Assembly: GCA_030611805.1 (NCBI GenBank)
Contig: JAUWPB010000005.1
Location: 1 to 46,116, forward strand
Source of the DNA: Nanobdellota archaeon
GTDB lineage: Archaea; Nanobdellota; Nanobdellia; Pacearchaeales; GW2011-AR1
Length of the DNA stretch: 46,116 nt
Direction: 5' to 3'
Shown one piece after another: positions 1 through 7,706 of this stretch. The translations under genes were made by a program, and so were the position numbers. Under the pieces are notes generated by a model. It did no database searches and was not told where the DNA came from. It was given only the letters and a program-made list of their open reading frames with translations. Each line of letters starts with the position of its first letter. Position 1 is the stretch's first letter.

Positions 1-123
1 GAAGCAGGGTTTTCAGCGATAAAAAGAAAGTATGGAAATTTTGTCAGGGCAAAAAAGATTGAAGGAATAAGAACAGAAATATTCTGCAAAGGAATAGCAC
101 ACAACTTAAACCTTGCGTATTAA
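1..123 (+). pseudogene. C-terminal end of a DDE (IS5/IS1182-like) transposase, cut by the window edge
   Basis: Frame 1 reads EAGFSAIKRKYGNFVRAKKIEGIRTEIFCKGIAHNLNLAY*, similar in layout to the C-terminus of the 7707-8951 transposase (SETVFHMIKTKFGGSIRSKKATAQINELFIKVLCHNL). It may be intact upstream of the window. Confidence 0.65.
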
Positions 124-218
124 AAGATTTTCAACAGAGCCATATTTTACGAAACATTTAAAAGCAAGCCCCTGTCTGGATATATACATTAAAATATATA
201 TGTCGTGCTGATATAACA

Positions 219-485
219 ATGAAAGATAATTTTGACATCTTTTTCAGGAGAAAGCCCGCTTTGATGCTGGTTTCTTTGAAAAGGAATATGAGGATGCGGT
301 ATGGTAGTCTTTTGGCTAAGGAAGTGGATTGCACTTATAGCCACGCAGTGAAGATCCTACAAACATTAGAAGCACTGAAATTGGTTGAGTTTGAAAAAAA
401 GGGGCGGATAAAATTAATCAGACTGACCAAGAAAGGCAAGAATGTTGCAGATGCTATTGAGAATATACAAAGTTTAATTAGATAA
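219..485 (+). CDS. small winged-helix DNA-binding protein (MarR/ArsR-like)
   Basis: 88 aa; helix pattern LAKEVDCTYSHAVKILQTLEALKLVEFEKKGRIKLIRLTKKGK typical of wHTH. Confidence 0.7.
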   Translation: MKDNFDIFFRRKPALMLVSLKRNMRMRYGSLLAKEVDCTYSHAVKILQTLEALKLVEFEKKGRIKLIRLTKKGKNVADAIENIQSLIR

Positions 486-572
486 CTTTGATTACCTGCC
501 CCTGAAACAGAGAGTTTATTCTAGTTGGAAATTTAAACAAAAGATTTATATCTTCTAAATTTTTATATTAAT

Positions 573-809
573 ATGGTGAAAAAGAAGTGGATACAAAAAG
601 TTGGGATCAAGAGAGGTGCATTGAGTAATCAACTTGGAATTTTGGAGAAAGACAATATTCCTGTTTCTTTGATTGAGATGATTGTTTCTGCGAAGATTGG
701 AGATGTTGTTATAAATCCTTCAAAAAAAGGAAAAAAGAAAATTAAGGTTACTAGATTGCTCAAGTTGCGAACTGTGCTGGCAAAGAATTTGAAGAGAATA
801 AAGAAGTGA
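573..809 (+). CDS. small basic hypothetical protein
   Basis: 78 aa ORF, basic, KKGALxxQLGI-like segment. Confidence 0.5.
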   Translation: MVKKKWIQKVGIKRGALSNQLGILEKDNIPVSLIEMIVSAKIGDVVINPSKKGKKKIKVTRLLKLRTVLAKNLKRIKK

Positions 810-843
810 AGTTTTTTAAACTTCTTAGATAAATAATTATAAT

Positions 844-918
844 GGCTCTGTAGCTCAGCTTGGTCAGAGCACCAGACTCTTAATCTGGGTGTCGTGGGTT
901 CAAATCCCTCCAGGGCCA
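844..918 (+). tRNA. tRNA-Lys (CUU)
   Basis: Acceptor GGCTCTG/CAGGGCC, D arm GCTC..GAGC, anticodon stem CCAGA/TCTGG with loop CTCTTAA (anticodon CTT), T arm GTGGGTTCAAATCCCTC; discriminator A. Confidence 0.93.
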
Positions 919-1012
919 TTTTGGATTTTCACCACAAGGGATGACCTCTGCGAGGCCTCGAATCCCTCTAGGTCATAGATAATTTTTTAAACCACTTTTC
1001 TATAGATGTTTT

Positions 1013-1354
1013 ATGACATTGAAGTTTTGTCCAAAATGCAAAACTTTACTGAGCCCCCAAGAAATTAAGGGTAAATTTTTTCTTAAATGCAGTGTTTGTA
1101 ATTTTTTAAAAGAACTTAAACAAAAAGAATCTTTAATTTCTATTGAGAAAATTAAAAGCAAAGAAGAAAAAGGTAAGGGTTTTGTAAACGAGGGGAATTC
1201 TTTTGCCACATATAATAACAAGTGCAAGAAATGCGGATATGGCAAGGCACAAGTTTTAGATATGGGAATTTTTTATTCTGACGAAGATAATTTGATATTG
1301 CTTAAATGTGGAAGGTGTGGATTTTCAGAAAGAATTGGAAGAAAGACCAGTTAA
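1013..1354 (+). CDS. divergent TFS/RpoM-like zinc-ribbon protein (transcription factor S paralog)
   Basis: Two zinc ribbons (CPKC..CSVC; CKKCGYGKAQ..CGRCGF); tip has YSDEDN instead of the canonical RSxDE. Confidence 0.75.
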   Translation: MTLKFCPKCKTLLSPQEIKGKFFLKCSVCNFLKELKQKESLISIEKIKSKEEKGKGFVNEGNSFATYNNKCKKCGYGKAQVLDMGIFYSDEDNLILLKCGRCGFSERIGRKTS

Positions 1355-1663
1355 TCATCGATACTCTCGCCAGGTGTGTTCGCACTTTGTGCATTTGAAG
1401 AATTTGGTTTCTGCTTCATCTCCAGAGCGTGTTTGAATTGTCCAGAAATATGCTTTATCATGTCCACACTTTTTACATTTTTCTCCAACAATCGGTAAAA
1501 CCTGCGTGTCTTTTTTTGATACTAATGCAACTTCTTTTTTCTCTCCTATTTTTTCAGAAGTTGTTATTTTTATTTTTTGTTTTGCAGAATAATTACATCT
1601 GGGACATCCGTCATTCTTTCTTTTTTGAATAAGAACTGCACCGCATTTTGGACAAAATTCCAT
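1355..1663 (-). CDS. tfs: transcription factor S (TFIIS-like RNA cleavage factor)
   Basis: CPKCG..CPRC N-ribbon and CKKCGHDKAYFWTIQTRSGDEAETKFFKCTKCEHTWREY C-ribbon with the acidic DE tip. Confidence 0.9.
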   Translation of the reverse strand: MEFCPKCGAVLIQKRKNDGCPRCNYSAKQKIKITTSEKIGEKKEVALVSKKDTQVLPIVGEKCKKCGHDKAYFWTIQTRSGDEAETKFFKCTKCEHTWREYR

Positions 1664-1814
1664 TGTTAAGAATGGAAATTTTGATTTAAAAAACTATTGG
1701 AAACAAAAAGATTGAAAAAAAAGGATGTAGATTTATTATTTATGGAGGAAAGAATTAAAACATATTTTTATAAAATAATAGATAAAGTATTTAAAATAAA
1801 TTTGGCAACTTGAC

Positions 1815-1919
1815 ATGACAGAAAGAGATTTGATTGAATTAATGAGAATGTGCCCCACAATACAAGCTAAAATCTGGTTAGTTAATTTTCAAATGAAATT
1901 AGGAGAGAACTTGATATGA
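1815..1919 (+). CDS. 34-aa small ORF translationally coupled to the following HTH gene
   Basis: MTERDLIELMRMCPTIQAKIWLVNFQMKLGENLI*; its TGA overlaps the ATG at 1916 (ATGA). Confidence 0.45.
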   Translation: MTERDLIELMRMCPTIQAKIWLVNFQMKLGENLI

Positions 1920-2776
1920 AAGAAAAAACAATAGAAGCAATTGTAAGAACTTATAATTTACCTGTTAAAAAAAGAAATAAGATAATTAGTATTGCTATTC
2001 AACAAAGTGGAAGTTTTGAAGGATTTTCAGATGCTTATGAATATATTAATTTTCTTGTGGAAAGGTTTCATCAAACACCTTATGCAGAAAGATTTTTTAC
2101 AAAGTTAGACCATTTAGTAAGAGACAATTCAAATACAAAATTTCATGAATTAATTTATATTCTTGATTATTTGGAAGAAGACAATCAAAGAGATTTGAAA
2201 ACAAAATTAAAAAATTTAAAACAAAAAGGACAATCAATTTTAGGCAGACCAATTGTACAAATAGAACCTTTTATAAAATTTGGTAGAAGAAAATATAATA
2301 AAAATCCTCTCGCTCTTTTTAGAGAACATAAATTCTATGAAAATAAAACAAGAACTCAACTTTTTAAAATTGATTCTGGAATGTATGAAGCATTAAGAAG
2401 ACATAATCAACTTCATTTAGCAATTCCAAATATTATTTCTCCTGGATTTACAACTAAAATTTCAGACAAAAAAGAAAAAGAAATTATAAAAATATTTCAA
2501 ACTTTAACAAGCCCAAGTGTTATTGCAAGAAAATTAAAAGTTACCAGAGCAACTATTGATTATTATGCAAAAAAACATAAATTAAGAAAACTTAATAATA
2601 AAACAGGTGTTCCAGGTTATCCAAAACAAATGATAAAAGATGTAATAGAATGTTTAAAAAAGTGTAAAATAGCTTCTAAAGTTGCACGATGTTATGATAT
2701 TAGTATACGAACTGTAATAAAGCATGGAAGAGAAATGGGAGTTCCAATTTTATCAAGAGGAGGAAATAGAAGATGA
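1916..2776 (+). CDS. hypothetical protein with two predicted helix-turn-helix segments
   Basis: 286 aa; HTH-like segments TSPSVIARKLKVTRATIDYYAKKHKL and KIASKVARCYDISIRTVIKHGREMGV. Confidence 0.65.
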   Translation: MKEKTIEAIVRTYNLPVKKRNKIISIAIQQSGSFEGFSDAYEYINFLVERFHQTPYAERFFTKLDHLVRDNSNTKFHELIYILDYLEEDNQRDLKTKLKNLKQKGQSILGRPIVQIEPFIKFGRRKYNKNPLALFREHKFYENKTRTQLFKIDSGMYEALRRHNQLHLAIPNIISPGFTTKISDKKEKEIIKIFQTLTSPSVIARKLKVTRATIDYYAKKHKLRKLNNKTGVPGYPKQMIKDVIECLKKCKIASKVARCYDISIRTVIKHGREMGVPILSRGGNRR

Positions 2777-2852
2777 AAAAAGAATTTGTAATTTTTGTAA
2801 AAAACCAATGTTTAATAGTTGGACCAGTGAATGGGTAAATAAAAATTTTTAA
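2724..2852 (+). CDS. 42-aa CxxC microprotein overlapping the upstream gene out of frame
   Basis: MEEKWEFQFYQEEEIEDEKRICNFCKKPMFNSWTSEWVNKNF*; frame 0 versus frame 2 of ORF 1916-2776, 53-bp overlap. Confidence 0.5.
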   Translation: MEEKWEFQFYQEEEIEDEKRICNFCKKPMFNSWTSEWVNKNF

Positions 2853-3499
2853 TTCTCCTTACATAAACCTCTTTCTGAAGCAGGTTTGTTTGCTTCAAAA
2901 AATATTAATTTTCCCCAGCCAAGATAAGGAGCAATTTTGAAAACAGCTTTTCCGACCAATTGTTCTTCTTTTATATTTGTTTCAAAACTTAACTGTTGAT
3001 TATTATTGTCACCTATTGTTTGGAATATATACTCTCCATTTTTATTTTCAATTTTTATTATTCTATGAATTATAGGGTGTTTAGCTGCTCCGTTGAAAAT
3101 TACCACATCCCCCACTTCTAATTTTTCCGGAGTCGCTCTTATCACAAACAAAATATCTCCTTTGTTTAAACCTCTTTTGAAGACAAAGTCCTGAAAATCT
3201 AATTGATTTATAACATAAGGCTCATATTTATTTTCATGCCCTTCCCACCAATTATTAAAATCAGATAAAAGATTTCCTTTATGATACATGCTGCAAGATT
3301 CAACAATTGCTAATGGTATCTCAGTTCCTGTGAATAAACTCAGGGTCGGGAAAAATATGAATTTAATAAAAACAAACAAGAAGATTAAACCAAATATCCA
3401 ACCCTTTAAACTATCATCTTTCCAGATTAAAAACCAGAATTTTCCTGAAATATCTACAAATCCTTTCCAAAATTTCTTCCATCCTCTTTTTAGTGTCAT
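2849..3499 (-). CDS. signal peptidase I-like (S26 family) membrane protease
   Basis: N-terminal TM, ESCSMYHKGN catalytic Ser box, GDVVIFNGAAKHPIIHRIIKI, QTIGDNN. Confidence 0.8.
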   Translation of the reverse strand: MTLKRGWKKFWKGFVDISGKFWFLIWKDDSLKGWIFGLIFLFVFIKFIFFPTLSLFTGTEIPLAIVESCSMYHKGNLLSDFNNWWEGHENKYEPYVINQLDFQDFVFKRGLNKGDILFVIRATPEKLEVGDVVIFNGAAKHPIIHRIIKIENKNGEYIFQTIGDNNNQQLSFETNIKEEQLVGKAVFKIAPYLGWGKLIFFEANKPASERGLCKEN

Positions 3500-3695
3500 A
3501 AATAAAATAATTGTTTTAGGTTTTTAAAATGTTTTATTGAGAGATTACTTGCTCAACTACTTATTTGGGAAATTTATAAAAAAGAAGGAGTATTGGATTA
3601 TTTCCTGAAAAGATAGAACTTTTAGGATATGGATTCTGGCAATAAAAATAATTATTTTAAGATATCTTTTTATAGTTTGCTTTTTTTATTTTTTT

Positions 3696-5132
3696 ATGCT
3701 GAATGTGTTTAAACAATTTAAAAAAGAGGATATCCCCAAGCTAAGATATGGAATCTTGCATTCTCAGTTTGGATTTTCCGACGGGGTTTCTATTGTTATG
3801 TCACAGGTAGAACATGTAATGACAAAATATCTTAAAGTTCCTAAAAAAAATATTTTTTATTTGGTTGGAAAATCTAAATATAAATCTCCTCAAATCTCTG
3901 AGAAAGAAATTTTATAGGACTGGCATCCAATTAACAGACTGATGCTTAGACATTATCACAAGGGTTGCGGGGGGCCCAGAAGTGAAAAAATAGAGGGAGC
4001 ATTAGAGCGTGCAAAAAAAGATATTGGGGATTTTATTGAAAAGAATAAAATTGATATAATGATTGTTCATAATTCTTCGCATCCAATTAATTTTATCAGC
4101 AGTATTGCTTTGTCCAGATATTATAGAAATTCTTCCAGAATGGGTAAAAGAACTCCGAAATATATTCTCTGGTGGCATGATTCGCATTTAGAGAGAAAGA
4201 GTTTTCAAAATCCTGCAAATGATATTGAGCAATATTTATTAGAGGGTGTCCCCGGAAGATATGTAGAGTATATTATTTTTATAAATAGTCTTCAGCTTGA
4301 GAGGGCAAAAAAATATTTTGCAAGACTTAATAGATTAAAGCCAGATTTTTTAAATAAAATATCACTTAACAGGAATGTTGTTTATAATACTACAGATATT
4401 TTTATTAAATCTTTTAATGCTCTAAAATCTAAGGATTTTAATGGGAAGGTTACCCAGTTTATCCATGATTTTAAAATAAAAGAATTGTTAAAAGAGCATA
4501 GATTGAGATTCCCAGAAGTTTTATTTTGTCTGCAGCATACAAGGATTTTAGACAGAAAAAGAATTGATTTTGCATTAAGATATTGTTATGAATTGCTTTG
4601 CAAACTTAAGAGAAAAAAAGATATTCATGCTATTTATTTTTTAGTATCAGGACAGCACGCAGATAATTCTAAAAAAAAGCTTATTAAACTAAATCAAAAG
4701 TTGTCTAAGATATATCCAGAGTGCAAGATATTTTTAGTTTTTGCTGAGGATTATTATGATAAAACTATAATTATTTTTGAGGATTACCCTAAAATTTTCG
4801 CAAAACTAAAAGGATTTTCAACATTTTTTAGCGAGGTAGAAGGTTTTGGAAATAATTTACTGGAGGTATTAGCATCTGGTTTGATTCCGGTTATTTATAA
4901 ATATCCTGTTTTTAGAAAAGATATTGAAAAATACAGGCTGAACATGGTTACTTTAAATAAATATGAAATTGATGAGGCTTCCCTTTTAAAAACAGTGGAA
5001 GTAGTTACAAACACTAAAAAAAGGAGAATGATGATTGAGGGTAATTTAAAGATATTAAAAAAGAATTTTCCCCACAGGATTATGGCTTTTAGATTACGTC
5101 AGGCATTTACTAAAAAGAGAATGCATGGTTGA
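3696..5132 (+). pseudogene. glycosyltransferase (GT4-like) interrupted by an in-frame TAG at 3915-3917
   Basis: ORFs 3696-3917 and 3942-5132 share one frame and are separated only by TAG plus DWHPINRL; C-terminal EVEGFGNNLLEVLASGLIPVIY is a GT-B/GT4 signature. Confidence 0.7.
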
Positions 5133-5283
5133 TGTTTCAAGAAGTTTAAGAAGATTATAAATTGGATTAACTAATTATTGTGCAAGCCCCAACCCCGGCT
5201 TTGTTTAATAAGTGACTTCTGTTTAAAAAGTCATTAAACAATTTTTTTCCCTTTAAATAAATTATAGGAGGTAAATTTAAAAA

Positions 5284-5553
5284 ATGAAAAATAAAAAGGT
5301 TTTAAAAGAAGAGAATATTGGTAAAAGTATAAAAAAGATGGTGTTGGATTTTAAAAAAATATTCTCGAATGTGTTTATAATAGTGGGTCTTTATTATTTG
5401 CTTGTCTCTGCTAAAATAATAAATACAAAAATAATATGGTTAACAGATTATCCTCAAACAGAGCAAACTGTTTTAGTTGTTGCAATTATCCTTTTAATTG
5501 TTGGATTAATCTTAAATGAAAAAATTATTAGGAGATTAAAGAATGTCTTTTAA
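5284..5553 (+). CDS. small membrane protein (2 TM)
   Basis: Preceded by strong SD AGGAGGT; two hydrophobic helices. Confidence 0.6.
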   Translation: MKNKKVLKEENIGKSIKKMVLDFKKIFSNVFIIVGLYYLLVSAKIINTKIIWLTDYPQTEQTVLVVAIILLIVGLILNEKIIRRLKNVF

Positions 5554-5755
5554 AGACGATATTAATGAGTTGCTTTCTCCAAGTAATTTTATTACTTTAT
5601 TACTTGCCTATATTATTATGCTTTCCACAAGTAAAAATAAACTTTTAGTTTTAATATGGGAGATCTCTCTCTTAATTATTGGGTTGAGTTTTTATTTTTT
5701 AATAAGATGGCTTTTTGTTTATCGAAAAGAAAAATCGGCATGGGCTTTTGTTTGA
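5543..5755 (+). CDS. small membrane protein overlapping the previous gene by 11 bp
   Basis: 70 aa, two TM segments. Confidence 0.55.
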   Translation: MSFKDDINELLSPSNFITLLLAYIIMLSTSKNKLLVLIWEISLLIIGLSFYFLIRWLFVYRKEKSAWAFV

Positions 5756-5785
5756 AAGTTTAGATAACTAATCATTAAAAACTCA

Positions 5786-6058
5786 TCATTTTAACTTCCC
5801 TATTTCCTCCAATAATTTCTTACCTTTATTTGTAATCCTATAAAACCTCGTAAGCTTTTGTTTTGGATTTAAACATTCGGCAAAACCTTTTTTGACTAAT
5901 TCATTTAATGTTCTGCTTACAGAATTAAAATGTAATCCTGTTTCACTTTTAAGTTGTGTTGGAGTCTTTGGATCTCCAAGCAATTTTAGTATATTTTTCC
6001 TATGCTTACTACTCAAAATATAACTAATATCTTCCCAAATAACATCTCTTTTTTTCAT
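5786..6058 (-). CDS. wHTH transcriptional regulator
   Basis: MKKRDVIWEDISYILSSKHRKNILKLLGDPKTPTQLKSETGLHFNSVSRTLNELVKKGFAE; internal Met preferred over the ORF-track start at 6121. Confidence 0.75.
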   Translation of the reverse strand: MKKRDVIWEDISYILSSKHRKNILKLLGDPKTPTQLKSETGLHFNSVSRTLNELVKKGFAECLNPKQKLTRFYRITNKGKKLLEEIGKLK

Positions 6059-6160
6059 AGAAACAAGAACAAAACAATTATTAAAAGTAAATCCAACATT
6101 AATCCAACAAGGACACCACAATATTTATAAATAAGTGTGGTTTACTCTGGTTGCCTAAAA

Positions 6161-6670
6161 ATGGAAAAATTAACCAAGAAAATCAAAAGAATCTCCAAGT
6201 TTAAAATAATCATAGGACTCGTTTTAATACTTGCATTATTCAATATCGGTTTTTTATTTAATTATACAAAAACAGGAAAATCAATTACTGGAAATGTTGT
6301 AGCGACCTATGACGATTTAACGACTAAATTTGTTTGTAAACAACAACCTTATGAAGACATAGAATATTATTCTGAAAAAGTTCCTTACGAGGATACTGAA
6401 TATTATACTGAAATTGTTTCTGGGAAGAATTGCGATTCTGTTTCTGGTTGTTATTGCATTCATAAAAGTTGGTTGGGTCTTGGAGCTTGTGATAGCTGTA
6501 AATGTAGAAAAGAAAGGACTATTACAAAATATAAAACAGTTCAAAAATCAAGAACAGTAACGAAGTATCAGGAAGTTTGTGTTAAGATAAGAAAATGGAA
6601 CGAACCAAATTACAATGAAAATTGGTTGAATTATCCTGAAATTTATAATAAAAAAGGCGTAAGGATTTGA
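6161..6670 (+). CDS. secreted or membrane-anchored Cys/Tyr-rich hypothetical protein
   Basis: N-terminal TM followed by SITGNVV; internal repeats PYEDIEYYSEKV / PYEDTEYYTEIV; Cys cluster. Start MEKLTKK preferred. Confidence 0.6.
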   Translation: MEKLTKKIKRISKFKIIIGLVLILALFNIGFLFNYTKTGKSITGNVVATYDDLTTKFVCKQQPYEDIEYYSEKVPYEDTEYYTEIVSGKNCDSVSGCYCIHKSWLGLGACDSCKCRKERTITKYKTVQKSRTVTKYQEVCVKIRKWNEPNYNENWLNYPEIYNKKGVRI

Positions 6671-6710
6671 AATAATTAAAAATGAATATAATTGAAAGGA
6701 GGTTCAAAAA

Positions 6711-7142
6711 ATGAATAAGAAAATATTTTTGATAGTAATGATTCTCGGAATTTTTATGTTGGCATTTATAACTGCAACAGCCACAAATACAATCTGGGGC
6801 AAAATTACACGAACAGGTGGCAATCCATCTTCTGATGCTATGGAAACAACTTTTACTTTTGAAGAAGAGGTAGATTATTGTCTTGCATTTTATAATTGCG
6901 GTTTATCTGGTGTTGAATTAAAAATAGAAAATTCTGAAGATGCTACTATTTTGTTAAAAGAAAAATTTAATTTCGCAGACATGAAAGAAGGTTCTCTTGA
7001 TACTATTAAAACAGGAACATTAGCACCTGGCGAATACAAAGTTACACTAACTCCTTATGGCAAAAAAGATGAATACACAACGATATTTATGCCATTTAAA
7101 GATGGGGTTTTTGGTTGCGGTATAGCTTCTAGTTGCTACTAA
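6711..7142 (+). CDS. secreted hypothetical protein
   Basis: Signal peptide, SD GGAGG upstream, beta-rich body with four Cys. Confidence 0.6.
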   Translation: MNKKIFLIVMILGIFMLAFITATATNTIWGKITRTGGNPSSDAMETTFTFEEEVDYCLAFYNCGLSGVELKIENSEDATILLKEKFNFADMKEGSLDTIKTGTLAPGEYKVTLTPYGKKDEYTTIFMPFKDGVFGCGIASSCY

Positions 7143-7449
7143 ATATATATTATTAAATTTTTATTTTTTTTAGATTTTAGAAAAGTATAAATATTTGTTA
7201 ATTCTTTAATATATTGCGAAAGCTTAACAAAAAGAGGTTGGCAAATAAATCGTAAGGGATATGATTATGGTGGTAGCCTACTATATGAGGTCTTGCATTT
7301 ATGGTTTTTTATAAACCTAAGAACTTATTGGGAATCAGTCTAATCTTCTTGATTAAGTATTAATCCTAGATGTTTCTGTACGAATTTATGTAAAAATTGC
7401 TTTATTCACACTATTTGAGGTATATAGTATAAGAAAACAAAAATAACTT

Positions 7450-7578
7450 TTATTTCAAGTCTTTTTTAATCAGTTCTTCTAGATATTCTGAAATCTCTTT
7501 CCCTTTTTTTATACACTTAATCTTTACTCTCTTCCACAGATCTTCATCAATCTTTATACTTGTGGTCTTTCTGGCCAT
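7450..7578 (-). CDS. 42-aa ribbon-helix-helix (CopG/Arc-like) DNA-binding protein
   Basis: Reverse-strand translation MARKTTSIKIDEDLWKRVKIKCIKKGKEISEYLEELIKKDLK*; too short for the supplied ORF track. Confidence 0.8.
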   Translation of the reverse strand: MARKTTSIKIDEDLWKRVKIKCIKKGKEISEYLEELIKKDLK

Positions 7579-7665
7579 AGTATTATGGAATTATTGTAGT
7601 ATTTAAATATATATGTTTTACTATCATAACACTTATATAGTATTATATACTACTATAATACTATA
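7578..7665. promoter_or_regulatory. multi-copy TAGTATT operator region with perfect inverted repeat TATAGTATTATA-TACTAC-TATAATACTATA (7636-7665)
   Basis: Read directly; lies between the divergent RHH gene and the transposase. Confidence 0.7.
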
Positions 7666-7706
7666 GGATACCTATGAATTTATAGAATTAAAAGAGATGA
7701 AAACAA

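Noticed and set aside
629-919. 96-aa minus-strand ORF across tRNA-Lys
   Set aside because: Lies antisense to the tRNA and the 573-809 ORF; MALEGFEPTTPRL-type translations are a known artefact of antisense tRNA.
3915-3917. UAG as pyrrolysine
   Set aside because: TAG is used as a normal stop at L10e and CcdA in this window, and no pyl genes are visible; kept only as an open option in the findings.
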